Assembly: GCF_023715225.1 (NCBI RefSeq)
Contig: NZ_JAMBNS010000009.1
Span: forward strand, 62,001 to 126,000
Origin: Robertmurraya korlensis
Lineage (GTDB): Bacteria > Bacillota > Bacilli > Bacillales > Cytobacillaceae
Length of the DNA: 64,000 bases
Reading direction: 5' to 3'
Made by a program: the position numbers and the translations under genes. A model generated the notes under the pieces. That model was not told the DNA's origin, did not search any database, and worked only from the letters and a program-made list of their open reading frames with translations. Shown here one piece after another: positions 17,444 through 26,099 of the stretch; position 1 is the first letter of the stretch, and each line of letters starts with the position of its first letter.

Positions 17444-17461
17444 TGAATGAATACTCATTCA
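17444..17461. promoter_or_regulatory. FadR operator of lcfB
   Basis: TGAATGAATACTCATTCA matches the published B. subtilis FadR consensus (TGAATGAMTANTCATTCA) at every position. It lies about 20 nt after the predicted transcription start, a position suited to repression that is relieved by long-chain acyl-CoA. Confidence 0.9.
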
Positions 17462-17500
17462 TAATAAATGTTTGAACAATTTATTCACGAACAAATCAGA

Positions 17501-17560
17501 CAACACAACACAACACAACACAACACAACACAACACAACACAACACAACACAACACAACA
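17501..17560. repeat. Pentanucleotide microsatellite (CAACA)12
   Basis: Twelve perfect CAACA copies, followed by an imperfect AACACAACAC tail, lie in the transcribed leader between the FadR box and the lcfB ribosome site. Together with the promoter and operator they account for the 310-bp gap between the NERD-domain gene and lcfB. The stretch is C/A only and so unstructured as RNA. Such tracts change copy number easily by slippage. Confidence 0.97.
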
Positions 17561-17622
17561 AACACAACACCTAAGACCACCATACAAACAAACCAAAACA
17601 ACCAAATAAAGGGGATGGAGCG

Positions 17623-19176
17623 ATGAATTTATCTGCTCAGTTACACGAGACGGCCAAAGCAATGCCTCAGAAAACAGCGTATTATTTTAATGACGAGGCT
17701 ACTACGTATGCTGAATTGGATGGGGCAATTACGAAGTTTGCGTCAGGGCTGGAGTCACTTGGGGTCAAAAAAGGGGATCATATTGCGTTACTTTTGGGGA
17801 ATTCACCATATTTTGTTGTTAGTTTGTACGGAGCACTGCGATTAGGGGCAACAGTGATTCCGGTTAATCCGATTTATACTCCGGATGAAATTGGCTATAT
17901 TATAAAAAATGGGGATGTAAAAACAGTCGTTGCACTGGATTTATTACTTCCACTTGCAGAAAAAATGCATCACTTACTTCCTGAGGTTGAAAATTATATC
18001 GTTTGTGAAACTCCTCAAGGTAAGGAACGGGGACTTAATATTAGCAACTTATCGGTGGGAGATAAGCTACATACATTTACAAGCATCCTTGCATCCGGGG
18101 ACTTAAGCTATCAGGGACCTGAGCTTAATGAAGATGATGTTGCAGTGATTTTGTATACATCAGGTACAACTGGAAAGCCAAAGGGTGCCATGCTCACTCA
18201 CAAAAACTTATACAGCAATGCAAGAGATACGGGCGATTATTTGAAAATGAATGAGGATGACTGTGTGATAACCACTCTTCCCATGTTTCATGTGTTTTGC
18301 TTAACGGTTGCGCTTAATGCACCTTTATTGAGTGGGGCAACCATATTAATCGATCCAAAATTTAGTCCGGCAGAAATTTTCCGTTTATCAAAAAAATATC
18401 AGCCAACCATTTTTGCGGGTGTACCTACTATGTATAACTTCCTTTACCAACACGAAGCAGGAGATCCAAAGGACTTACAATCCTTACGATTATGTATTTC
18501 CGGTGGTGCCTCGATGCCGGTCTCCTTACTCGAAAACTTTGAGAAGAAGTTCAACGTACTTATTTCTGAGGGATACGGACTTTCGGAAGCTTCACCCGTT
18601 ACTTGCTTTAATCCGCTCGATCGTCCGCGAAAGGCCGGTTCGATTGGTCAGTCGATACTTCATGTCGAAAACAAGGTTGTGAATGAGTTAGGAGAAGAGG
18701 TTCCTGTTGGGCAGGTTGGAGAGCTGATCGTTTCCGGTCCGAATGTAATGAAGGGTTATTATAAAATGCCTGAGGAAACACAGGCGGCCATTCGGAATGG
18801 CTGGTTATACACCGGTGATCTAGCTAGAAAGGATGAGGAAGGTTATTTTTATATCGTTGACCGGAAAAAGGACCTTATTCTAGTTGGTGGCTACAATGTG
18901 TATCCGAGAGAAGTAGAGGAAGTGCTTTATAGTCATCCAGACATTATTGAGGTGGCGGTGCTTGGCGTTCCTGATCCCGAACAAGGCGAAGCAGTGAAAA
19001 GCTATGTAGTAACAAAGAATACTGAGCTAACTGAAGAGGATGTTCTTGCTTATTGTCGTGAGCGGTTAGCAAAATACAAGATTCCTATTTCTGTAGATTT
19101 TCTTGAAGAGCTTCCGAAAAATACAACAGGGAAAATTTTACGAAGAGCGTTAAAACAACAAATCATTCAAGCATAG
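17623..19176 (+). CDS. lcfB: Long-chain fatty-acid-CoA ligase
   Basis: This 517-residue ANL-superfamily enzyme activates fatty acids with ATP and CoA for beta-oxidation. The AMP-binding motif [18 protein letters not shown] (about residues 180-197), the A5 motif [11 protein letters not shown] and the A8 motif [22 protein letters not shown] are intact, as is the C-terminal lysine in [11 protein letters not shown]. It corresponds to B. subtilis lcfB (yhfL) by position, and the perfect FadR box upstream supports the same regulon. The start ATG has AAAGGGG 8-9 nt upstream. An enoyl-CoA hydratase follows after a weak hairpin. Confidence 0.94.
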   Translation: MNLSAQLHETAKAMPQKTAYYFNDEATTYAELDGAITKFASGLESLGVKKGDHIALLLGNSPYFVVSLYGALRLGATVIPVNPIYTPDEIGYIIKNGDVKTVVALDLLLPLAEKMHHLLPEVENYIVCETPQGKERGLNISNLSVGDKLHTFTSILASGDLSYQGPELNEDDVAVILYTSGTTGKPKGAMLTHKNLYSNARDTGDYLKMNEDDCVITTLPMFHVFCLTVALNAPLLSGATILIDPKFSPAEIFRLSKKYQPTIFAGVPTMYNFLYQHEAGDPKDLQSLRLCISGGASMPVSLLENFEKKFNVLISEGYGLSEASPVTCFNPLDRPRKAGSIGQSILHVENKVVNELGEEVPVGQVGELIVSGPNVMKGYYKMPEETQAAIRNGWLYTGDLARKDEEGYFYIVDRKKDLILVGGYNVYPREVEEVLYSHPDIIEVAVLGVPDPEQGEAVKSYVVTKNTELTEEDVLAYCRERLAKYKIPISVDFLEELPKNTTGKILRRALKQQIIQA

Positions 19177-19182
19177 GATTAA

Positions 19183-19212
19183 AAAAAGCAGGCTGAAATA
19201 TGTCTGCTTTTT
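19183..19212 (+). terminator. Weak terminator or attenuator between lcfB and the enoyl-CoA hydratase gene
   Basis: AAAAAGCAG (19183-19191) pairs with CTGCTTTTT (19204-19212) over a 12-nt loop. With only the stem's own T-run, readthrough into the next gene (ribosome site 7 nt later) is likely. Confidence 0.5.
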
Positions 19213-19232
19213 GATTGAAGGAGGAATGAGCT

Positions 19233-20009
19233 GTGAGCCTTATACTTTTTGAAAAAAAAGACTTCATTGGTTTTGTTACTTTAAATCGTCCGGATGTTAT
19301 GAATGCTTTCAATTATGATTCCTTGCTGCAGCTTCAGGAAATTGTACAAAAAATTCGTCATGACCGTGAAGTGCGTGCTGTTATTATCACCAGTACAGGT
19401 GATAAAGCCTTTAGTGTAGGTGCTGATTTAAAGGAGCGGAAACACCTCTCACCAGATGATGTGATGAGAAATGTACACAAAATCGGAGAAGTATTTTCAG
19501 AAATAAGCGAGCTTCCTCAACCAACGATTGCAGCAATTAATGGATACGCCTTTGGTGGTGGAATGGAGCTGGCTCTAGCCTGCGATTTCCGTCTTGCGGT
19601 CAAAGGCACCAAGATGGGTTTGACTGAAACAAGTCTTGGAATCATACCAGGTGCAGGTGGTACACAGCGTTTGCCACGTTTGATTGGTGAAACAAAAGCA
19701 TTGGAACTTATTTTAACTGCTAGAAAAATAACAGCTGAACAGGCAGAACAATTAGGGCTTGTGAACAAAGTGACTGAATCGCATGCCCTTATGAATGAAT
19801 CCATAGAGCTAGCTAAGGAAATGCTCGCTAATGCACCAATTGCCCTTCAGCAAGCGAAATTTGCTGTTCGTCAAGGGATGAATGTAGATTTGAATACGGC
19901 ATTAAGGATTGAAAGGAAAGCTTATGAGGTAACGATACCAACTGAGGATCGGAAGGAAGCGTTACAAGCTTTTAGTGATAAGAGAAAACCGAATTTTCAA
20001 GGAAAGTAG
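19233..20009 (+). CDS. Enoyl-CoA hydratase/isomerase family protein
   Basis: The 258-residue crotonase-fold protein most likely hydrates trans-2-enoyl-CoA in beta-oxidation. The first oxyanion-hole segment (FSVGADLKERK), GGGMELALACD and the catalytic-region TETSLGIIPGAGGTQRLPR are clear. It begins at GTG 19233 behind AAGGAGG. Its place after the FadR-controlled lcfB supports fatty-acid breakdown; it resembles B. subtilis YhaR or the plant AUH-type hydratases. The exact substrate chain length is not visible. Confidence 0.85.
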   Translation: MSLILFEKKDFIGFVTLNRPDVMNAFNYDSLLQLQEIVQKIRHDREVRAVIITSTGDKAFSVGADLKERKHLSPDDVMRNVHKIGEVFSEISELPQPTIAAINGYAFGGGMELALACDFRLAVKGTKMGLTETSLGIIPGAGGTQRLPRLIGETKALELILTARKITAEQAEQLGLVNKVTESHALMNESIELAKEMLANAPIALQQAKFAVRQGMNVDLNTALRIERKAYEVTIPTEDRKEALQAFSDKRKPNFQGK

Positions 20010-20015
20010 ATCAAA

Positions 20016-20046
20016 GGACCAGTCGAAATCGATTGGTTCTTTTTTG
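20016..20046 (+). terminator. Intrinsic terminator after the enoyl-CoA hydratase gene
   Basis: A 10-bp stem with wobble pairs (20016-20025 with 20030-20039) and an AAAT loop is followed by seven T. Confidence 0.8.
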
Positions 20047-20083
20047 TAGTATAATAAATATTTAGAAAATTTATAAAAAAGAC

Positions 20084-20112
20084 TTGTAGAAAAGAACGGC
20101 TCCTTATATAAT
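20084..20112 (+). promoter_or_regulatory. Sigma-A promoter of the TrpX-like operon
   Basis: TTGTAG (20084-20089), 17 nt and TATAAT (20107-20112) lie 75 nt before the lipoprotein gene. The leader is too short for a T-box. Confidence 0.7.
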
Positions 20113-20187
20113 AATAGGTAGATAATTTAGTGCATAAAAGCATAAAAGTAAAAAAGTGATAGAGAGAGAGTAAGAGGGGGAAATATT

Positions 20188-21183
20188 ATGCTAAGAAAAA
20201 TGAAATCACTCGCAGCCATTTCGGTTGCAGGAGCATTATTCTTAAGTGGCTGTGGCAGCTCAGAAACGGATAATGCAAATGGAGATTCGGAAGAAGTAAA
20301 GACACTTAAAGTCGGTGTGACTCAGATTGTAGAGCATCCATCGTTAGATGCGGCTCTTGAAGGCTTCCAAAAAGCGCTTGAAGAACAAGGACTTGACGTG
20401 GAATATGATGTGCAAATTGCGCAAGGAGACCAAAATAATAACCAATCGATTGCTAACAACTTTGTTGGTGATAAAGTGGACTTGATTTTTGCTAACTCTA
20501 CACCAAGTGCATTGAGCGCGTTAAATGCAACAAAGGAAATTCCAATTGTGTTTACGTCTGTTACTGATCCTGTAGGTGCTGGTCTAGTTACGGCTATGGA
20601 TCAGCCAGGAGATAATATTACAGGTACAACAGATACACATCCAGACGCGATTCCGAATATGGTTAATTTTATGAACGAGAACTTTAGTGGTAGTACGGTT
20701 GGAGTTATTTACAATTCAGGTGAACAAAATTCAGTTGCCCAAATCGATCTTGTCAAGGAAGCGCTAAAAGGGACAGACTTAAAGCTTGCTGAAGCTACGG
20801 TTTCTACTTCTTCTGAAGTAAAGCAAGCAGCTGAATCATTAATCGGTAAGGCGGATATGTTCTATATCATTACTGATAACACAGTAGTTTCTGCTTTAGA
20901 GTCTGTTATTCAAGTAGCTAATGATGAAGATTTACCATTGTTTGTAGGCGAGCTAGATTCAGTAAAACGCGGTGGTTTTGCAGCATTCGGCTTTGACTAT
21001 GGTGATATCGGCTATGAAGCTGGAGTTATGGCTGCGCAAATCTTAAAAGGTGAAAAGAAGGCATCAGAATTACCTGTTCAGTATCCACAAAACCTAAAGC
21101 TAGTAATCAATCAAACAGCTGCAAAGGAAATGGGTATTGAAATAAAGGACGAATGGAAAGAACTTGCGGAACTTGTAGACTAA
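20188..21183 (+). CDS. ABC-importer substrate-binding lipoprotein, TrpX-like
   Basis: A 331-residue lipoprotein has a signal peptide ending in the lipobox LSGC (Cys22), then an acidic linker and a two-lobed binding domain of the ABC_sub_bind (PF04392) type with VTDPVGAGLV and YNSGEQNS segments. Family members in streptococci (TrpX) bind tryptophan or other aromatic amino acids, so an aromatic amino acid is the likely cargo, but this is inference. It is anchored outside the membrane and works with the permease and ATPase encoded next. Confidence 0.85.
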   Translation: MLRKMKSLAAISVAGALFLSGCGSSETDNANGDSEEVKTLKVGVTQIVEHPSLDAALEGFQKALEEQGLDVEYDVQIAQGDQNNNQSIANNFVGDKVDLIFANSTPSALSALNATKEIPIVFTSVTDPVGAGLVTAMDQPGDNITGTTDTHPDAIPNMVNFMNENFSGSTVGVIYNSGEQNSVAQIDLVKEALKGTDLKLAEATVSTSSEVKQAAESLIGKADMFYIITDNTVVSALESVIQVANDEDLPLFVGELDSVKRGGFAAFGFDYGDIGYEAGVMAAQILKGEKKASELPVQYPQNLKLVINQTAAKEMGIEIKDEWKELAELVD

Positions 21184-21252
21184 TGAATATTGGTTTGGGC
21201 TTCTGGATTGATTCCTTGAAGCCCTTCCGTATGTAAGAAAGGAGAAGCATCT

Positions 21253-22284
21253 ATGTTTACAGCGATTTTTTCATCAGTGGAGGCAGGTGCCATTTATGCC
21301 CTTATGGCGCTTGGAGTGTACTTGTCTTTTAGAATACTAGACTTCCCTGATTTAACAGTGGATGGTAGCTTTGTAACCGGAGCATCAGTTGCTGCTATTT
21401 TAATTGTGTCAGGTACCAATCCTTTTATCGCAACCATAGCGGCACTTGTCGCAGGCTTTATTGCCGGTTGCATGACGGGGCTTCTTCACACTAAAGGAGG
21501 AATCAATCCCTTATTGTCTGGGATTCTAATGATGATTGCTCTTTATTCGATCAACTTGAGAATTATGGGGAAATCGAACGTTCCACTTTTAGCAGAGGAA
21601 ACGGTTATTACAAAAATTTCGGATTTTTGGATGAATTTAAATATTGATCAGACAATCGGTACGTTGTTTGCTTCCATAGGGTTAGCTGACTATACTCCAA
21701 AAACATGGGGAATTTTGCTTTTTATGCTCATCCTAGCATTTATTATTAAAGGACTAATCGATGCCTTTTTAAAAACAGATATCGGTCTTGCGTTACGTGC
21801 GACAGGTGACAATGAAACGATGATTCGAAGCTTTTCTGCTAACACGGATACGTTAAAAGTAATCGGTTTAGGTCTATCGAATGCCCTTGTTGCCTTTGCT
21901 GGTGCCCTGGTTGCTCAGTACAATGGATTTAGTGATGTAGGAATGGGTATCGGTATGATTATCATCGGTTTGGCATCGGTCATTATCGGTGAAGCCATCT
22001 TTGGAGCGAAAAGTATTGTTCGTGCGACCTTCGCTGTAATCGGTGGTGCGATTGTATATCGAATTATTGTTACATTGGCGTTACGAGTAGAGTTTTTAGA
22101 AACGGGAGATATGAAGTTAATTACTGCGATTATTGTAGTTTCTGCCCTTGTTGTTCCTAAACTGGTTAATCAGCAAAAAGAAAGACAACGTAAGAAAAAA
22201 CGCCTGCTTGAATCAGCATTAAGACAAAATAACTCCTTAGAGAAGAGTGGTGAACAGCTTGCTGCAGCTAAATCAGATTTATAA
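21253..22284 (+). CDS. ABC-importer permease, TrpY-like
   Basis: The 343-residue protein has 8-9 membrane segments of the branched-chain/LivH-type permease family (BPD_transp_2), with the conserved segment LRATGDNETMIRSF near residues 180-195 facing the ATPase. It ends with a lysine/arginine-rich cytoplasmic tail (QKERQRKKKRLL). AAAGGAG stands before the ATG. The 3' end overlaps the ATPase gene by 38 nt, so the two are translationally coupled. It is the channel for the TrpX-like lipoprotein. Confidence 0.87.
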   Translation: MFTAIFSSVEAGAIYALMALGVYLSFRILDFPDLTVDGSFVTGASVAAILIVSGTNPFIATIAALVAGFIAGCMTGLLHTKGGINPLLSGILMMIALYSINLRIMGKSNVPLLAEETVITKISDFWMNLNIDQTIGTLFASIGLADYTPKTWGILLFMLILAFIIKGLIDAFLKTDIGLALRATGDNETMIRSFSANTDTLKVIGLGLSNALVAFAGALVAQYNGFSDVGMGIGMIIIGLASVIIGEAIFGAKSIVRATFAVIGGAIVYRIIVTLALRVEFLETGDMKLITAIIVVSALVVPKLVNQQKERQRKKKRLLESALRQNNSLEKSGEQLAAAKSDL

Positions 22285-23053
22285 AGTGTTCAATGAAGGC
22301 ACACCGGATGAAAAGATTGCCATTAATCATGTTAATTTGTCTTTGAATAAGGGAGACTTTGTCACTGTGATTGGAAGTAACGGAGCTGGGAAATCAACTC
22401 TTATGAACCTTATCTCTGGAAAAATGTTTCCTGATATTGGTCAGGTAAAGGTAGATAGTCAGGATGTTACTTCGATGAAAGAGCATAAACGTTCTCGTCT
22501 CATTGGTCGGGTGTTCCAGGATCCCATGGCAGGAACAGCTCCTTCTATGACAATCGAAGAAAATTTAGCTATCGCCTATTCAAGAGCATCATCACGGGGG
22601 TTGAGCAGAGGAGTAACCAAAAAACGCAGAGAGTTTTTTATTGAAAAATTAGAGTCGCTTCATCTTGGACTTGAAAATCGTCTTCATGCGAAGGTTGGAC
22701 TTTTATCAGGAGGGGAGCGTCAAGCATTATCCTTATTAATGGCAACCTTTACGGATCCCAAAATCCTTCTCTTAGATGAGCACACAGCTGCTCTTGATCC
22801 ATCACGAGCGGAGCTTATTACAAACCTAACTAGAGACATTGTGAATGAAACGAATTTAACAACGTTAATGGTCACCCATAATATGCAACAGGCACTTGAT
22901 CTTGGTAACCGACTGATCATGATGGATAGTGGGCAAATCATTTTTGAAGCCAATGAAGAGGAAAAATCAAAGCTAACTGTCGAAAAGCTTCTAGAGGAAT
23001 TCCAGCGTATTCGTGGTTCTAAAATGAGTAGTGACCGTTCGGTGCTTGTATAG
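22247..23053 (+). CDS. ABC-importer ATPase, TrpZ-like
   Basis: The 268-residue nucleotide-binding subunit has Walker A GSNGAGKST (about residues 43-51), a Q-loop in GRVFQDPMAG, the signature LLSGGERQALSL, Walker B ILLLDEHTAAL and the switch His in MVTHN. It starts at GTG 22247 inside the permease gene; GTG 22250 is equally possible. It completes a TrpXYZ-like importer transcribed from the promoter at 20084. Confidence 0.9.
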   Translation: MVNSLLQLNQIYKVFNEGTPDEKIAINHVNLSLNKGDFVTVIGSNGAGKSTLMNLISGKMFPDIGQVKVDSQDVTSMKEHKRSRLIGRVFQDPMAGTAPSMTIEENLAIAYSRASSRGLSRGVTKKRREFFIEKLESLHLGLENRLHAKVGLLSGGERQALSLLMATFTDPKILLLDEHTAALDPSRAELITNLTRDIVNETNLTTLMVTHNMQQALDLGNRLIMMDSGQIIFEANEEEKSKLTVEKLLEEFQRIRGSKMSSDRSVLV

Positions 23054-23093
23054 AAAACACATCAGAGAGACTCTCTGTGTGTTTTCTTTTTTT
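23053..23093 (+). terminator. Intrinsic terminator of the TrpXYZ-like operon
   Basis: A long hairpin (23053-23086) pairs GAAAACACA and AGAGAG with CTCTCT and TGTGTTTTC, with a seven-T tail. Confidence 0.85.
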
Positions 23094-23203
23094 GTGTCTC
23101 TTGATGGATATTATCTGTACAGGTATAATAATCGATATTGAGTTTCCAGTTTTATGTATTTTGTTAGATTCGTAGAAGATAGACAACATGGTGGTGAATT
23201 TTT

Positions 23204-23935
23204 TTGGATGAAGTAGTTTCTGTTAGAAGTAATAGTGAGTTCCGAAAAGGAATACAAGCAGGATTGTCGATTGGTATTGGTTATTTTCCAATTGCGTTAA
23301 CATTTGGATTGCTCGCAAAAACAACAGGGCTTACGGTTACTGAAACCGTACTAATGAGTATCATAGTATTCGCTGGTGCTTCTCAATATATTTCACTTAG
23401 CTTGCTCACACTTGGTACAGGAGTATTTGAGATTGTATTAACAACCTTTATTGTAAACATCAGACATTTCCTCATGTCAGCTTCCTTGAATGAAAAAGTT
23501 GAAAAGGAAGGCACTTCGCTTAAAATGCTTTATTCATTTGGTATAACAGACGAGACATTTTCTGTTGCCGCATTAAGAGATGGTAAGGTTTCGACGGGAT
23601 TTTTATTTGGAGTCATTACCGTTTCATATTCGAGCTGGGTCATTAATTCCGGTTTAGGCCATATTATTGGTGCTTCTCTACCAGTGACTCTTCAAGAAAG
23701 TATGTCTGTTGCTCTTTATGCGATGTTTATCGGACTTTTGGTTCCTTCAATGAAAAAGAGTGTGAAGGTGGTCTTTTTAGCGGTCATAGCTGCGAGTTTT
23801 AATACGATATTTACGATGATTGAAGTCCTTTCTACTGGCTGGTCCATTGTCGCTTCCACTTTGCTATCTGCTATTATAGTGGAAGTTGTCCAAACACTAA
23901 GGGGACGGGAAGGAGTGCGGGAACATGAAAAGTGA
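23204..23935 (+). CDS. azlC: AzlC-type branched-chain amino-acid exporter, large subunit
   Basis: The 243-residue membrane protein has about seven hydrophobic segments. AzlC motifs include GIGYFPIALTFGLLA (about residues 24-38), FAGASQY and NIRHFLMSA. With AzlD it exports branched-chain amino acids or analogues. The TTG at 23204 with GGTGGTG upstream is the only reasonable start. It overlaps azlD by 11 nt. Confidence 0.9.
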   Translation: MDEVVSVRSNSEFRKGIQAGLSIGIGYFPIALTFGLLAKTTGLTVTETVLMSIIVFAGASQYISLSLLTLGTGVFEIVLTTFIVNIRHFLMSASLNEKVEKEGTSLKMLYSFGITDETFSVAALRDGKVSTGFLFGVITVSYSSWVINSGLGHIIGASLPVTLQESMSVALYAMFIGLLVPSMKKSVKVVFLAVIAASFNTIFTMIEVLSTGWSIVASTLLSAIIVEVVQTLRGREGVREHEK

Positions 23936-24230
23936 GATTCTATGGATGATTGTCGGAATGGGATTGGTCACTTATATTCCAAGAATGCTTCCGTTCGTCC
24001 TTTTTAAAGGAAAAGAATTACCCACATTTTTGCAGGGGATTTTGAAAAACGTACCATATGCGACGCTTGGGGCACTAATATTTCCTGGCATATTATTTAT
24101 TCAAGATGACCTTTGGTACGGTATCCTTGGGGCTGCAGCCGCGTTTATCGCTGCTTTTCTCGGTGCAAATGTAATAATAGTCGTTCTTGGTTCCATCACG
24201 GTACTTACGGTGTACTCTTATTTTTTCTAA
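23925..24230 (+). CDS. azlD: AzlD-type branched-chain amino-acid exporter, small subunit
   Basis: A 101-residue protein with three to four membrane segments carries the AzlD signature YIPRMLPFVLF near residues 18-28 and a VPYATLGALIFPGI segment. It is the small partner of AzlC. The start lies inside the azlC end, and GGAGTG precedes it. A terminator directly follows. Confidence 0.9.
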   Translation: MKSEILWMIVGMGLVTYIPRMLPFVLFKGKELPTFLQGILKNVPYATLGALIFPGILFIQDDLWYGILGAAAAFIAAFLGANVIIVVLGSITVLTVYSYFF

Positions 24231-24259
24231 ACTGTTTCTCCTGGAGGAACAGTTTTTTT
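24229..24259 (+). terminator. Intrinsic terminator of azlCD
   Basis: AAACTGTTTCTC (24229-24240) pairs with GGAGGAACAGTTT (24243-24255) and is followed by T's; the stem starts within the azlD stop codon. Confidence 0.75.
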
Positions 24260-24358
24260 ATTATCTTTTGGGATATAGTAATTACTGGTTCTAAATCCTA
24301 TTTTTATAACTAAAATAAGTACAAAAGGATTGGACAAGGTGGAAAGGGGAGATATGTT

Positions 24359-25633
24359 TTGGCTAAGAAAATTGGCTTGTACGGTGTGCTTGCCTTTTGT
24401 TTATATGTACTCTTTTTTTATTGGTATTTATTTTATTTTTCACAATCAAGCTTACCGTTTGAATACCAGGGAACGAAGGCAGATCCTGCTACTTTTTTAA
24501 ATGAAAGAGAGTTAATGTTAACAGAAGAATACTCAAAAATTCGTAACTTCTTATTTTTTATCTCGACCCCTATTGAATGGTTATTTTATTTGCTTATTCT
24601 ATTGTTTGGTCTATCAAAGGCGTTTAAGCGCTGGTCGGAACAATCGGCTAAATATCGGATTCTCCAGCAGGCCATTTATTTAATTTGGTTGTCGGTAGCT
24701 GCCTTTATAGCTACGACTCCATTAAGCTATGTTAGCTATTCACTCTCAAAGAAATACAATATTTCAACTCAATCCTTTTCGTCATGGATGAAGGACGAGT
24801 TGATTGATTTTTGGGTTAATTACGGTACGTTGTTTCTCATTGTGACTGTTCTGTATTGGCTGATGAGAAAGAGCGGTAAGAAGTGGTGGTTTTATGCATG
24901 GTTAATTTCCATACCATTCACATTATTTATGATGTTTTTACAGCCTGTAGTGATTGATCCTTTGTACAATGATTTCTATCCTCTTAAAAATAAGGAGCTT
25001 GAGGCTAAAATCCTTGATATAGCGGACACGGCTGGAATTCCTGCGGAGCATGTATTTGAAGTGAATATGGCAGAAAAGACGAATGCCCTCAATGCGTATG
25101 TAACAGGGATTGGATCTAATTCTAGAATTGTTTTATGGGATACGACCCTTAATCGACTAACCGAAGACCAAATTCTATTTATCATGGCTCATGAGATGGC
25201 ACATTATGTGGAAAAGCACTTGTATATTGGGATAGCAGGGTATTTGGTGTTCTCCTTGCTAGGACTTTATATCATCTCGAAGTTAATGAGAGTGATTGTG
25301 AGCAGATGGGGAGAGGCATTAAAAATTTCTGCAGTTAACGATATTGGATCGCTTCCACTGTTTCTATTGTTGTTATCAATGTTGATGTATGTCTCAAGTC
25401 CTTTTTCAAATACGGTGTCACGATACCAAGAAATGCGGGCGGATCACTATGCAATAGAAATGACGCAGAATTCAGAGGCTGCGATTGGAACATTCCAAGA
25501 GCTTACGAAAGCGGGTCTTAGTCAGGTAAATCCACCTCTTCTTGTGAAAATCTTCCGATATGGTCATCCAACCATGCTTGAGCGAATTACAAGAATTGAA
25601 GAATACGAACTTGAACAAAGAAATCAGCAATAA
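24359..25633 (+). CDS. M48 membrane zinc metalloprotease (Ste24/YhfN-like)
   Basis: The 424-residue protein has about seven membrane segments and an M48 peptidase domain. The zinc motif HEMAHYVEKH (HExxH) lies near residues 278-287, and the third ligand Glu is in SRYQEMRADHYAI. An N-terminal CAAX-protease region with YSLSKKYNISTQSFSSWMKD matches Ste24-type enzymes. It likely cuts membrane-associated or misfolded proteins at the cytoplasmic membrane. It corresponds to B. subtilis YhfN. The start is TTG 24359 behind GGGGAG; the ATG at 24354 is out of frame. Confidence 0.85.
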   Translation: MAKKIGLYGVLAFCLYVLFFYWYLFYFSQSSLPFEYQGTKADPATFLNERELMLTEEYSKIRNFLFFISTPIEWLFYLLILLFGLSKAFKRWSEQSAKYRILQQAIYLIWLSVAAFIATTPLSYVSYSLSKKYNISTQSFSSWMKDELIDFWVNYGTLFLIVTVLYWLMRKSGKKWWFYAWLISIPFTLFMMFLQPVVIDPLYNDFYPLKNKELEAKILDIADTAGIPAEHVFEVNMAEKTNALNAYVTGIGSNSRIVLWDTTLNRLTEDQILFIMAHEMAHYVEKHLYIGIAGYLVFSLLGLYIISKLMRVIVSRWGEALKISAVNDIGSLPLFLLLLSMLMYVSSPFSNTVSRYQEMRADHYAIEMTQNSEAAIGTFQELTKAGLSQVNPPLLVKIFRYGHPTMLERITRIEEYELEQRNQQ

Positions 25634-25636
25634 GAA

Positions 25637-25669
25637 AAATGGGGCCCTTGATAAGGAGCCCCATTTCAT
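25637..25669. terminator. Bidirectional terminator after the M48 protease gene
   Basis: AAATGGGGC (25637-25645) pairs with GCCCCATTT (25658-25666). It separates the protease gene from the convergent IDEAL-domain gene. Confidence 0.75.
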
Positions 25670-25670
25670 A

Positions 25671-25907
25671 TTATGTCCCGAACCTCTTCGTTAACAGCTT
25701 GTATTCATTTGATAGCTTAAAAAACTCTGGTTTGTTTCTTTCGTCAATGGCTTGATCAATTCGTTTTGTTAGTTTTTCTTTTTCCGCTTTTAACAATGAT
25801 TCTGACAGCAGCATCTCAACGTACAAATCTAACACAAATGATTCCTTCGCTTTTTTACGATTCATGGCACTGGATTTCATTAGCTCTGTATAAGATTTTT
25901 CTTTCAT
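25671..25907 (-). CDS. IDEAL-domain small protein (YhzC-like)
   Basis: The 78-residue protein consists of a charged N-terminus and a C-terminal IDEAL domain (YVEMLLSESLLKAEKEKLTKR, then IDQAIDERNKPEFFKLSNEY), named for its sequence pattern and of unknown molecular function. I trimmed a longer open frame (to 26051) to ATG 25907 because AGAGGTG lies 6 nt before it and the added residues look non-coding. It is divergent from comK, just as yhzC is in B. subtilis. Confidence 0.85.
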   Translation of the reverse strand: MKEKSYTELMKSSAMNRKKAKESFVLDLYVEMLLSESLLKAEKEKLTKRIDQAIDERNKPEFFKLSNEYKLLTKRFGT

Positions 25908-26080
25908 TGAAATCACCTCTGATGTCTTTTTCATATTATATTTAACAATACAGAAAATATCAACAGAATTTTTAAAAAATTTAGAAATTTCACGTTTCAA
26001 TTGTGAACTAATTCCGAATTTTTTACAAAATCTCATATTGTTTTTATTCAAGCTGATATGATAGGAGGTGAATCAAAATT

Positions 26081-26095
26081 GTGATAAGGAGATGA
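26081..26095 (+). promoter_or_regulatory. Four-codon upstream ORF overlapping the comK ribosome site
   Basis: An excellent ribosome site, AGGAGGTG (26063-26070), precedes GTG ATA AGG AGA TGA. This minicistron (MIRR) runs through the AAGGAG site used by comK and ends 5 nt before the comK ATG. Ribosomes on it would compete with or couple to comK initiation. Confidence 0.4.
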
Positions 26096-26099
26096 AAGA

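Noticed and set aside
17459-17662. Minus-strand ORF with CVVLCC repeats
   Set aside because: It is only the translation of the CAACA microsatellite; it has no ribosome site and overlaps the lcfB start.
20041-20187. T-box or trp attenuator before the TrpX-like operon
   Set aside because: Only 75 nt follow the -10 element, and no T-box motif or terminator hairpin is present.
25908-26051. N-terminal extension of the IDEAL-domain protein
   Set aside because: It starts at a TTG without ribosome site; ATG 25907 has AGAGGTG at the right distance and fits the family.
25970-26060. ComK boxes upstream of comK
   Set aside because: The region has many A and T runs, but I found no convincing pair of AAAA-N5-TTTT boxes at the known spacings.
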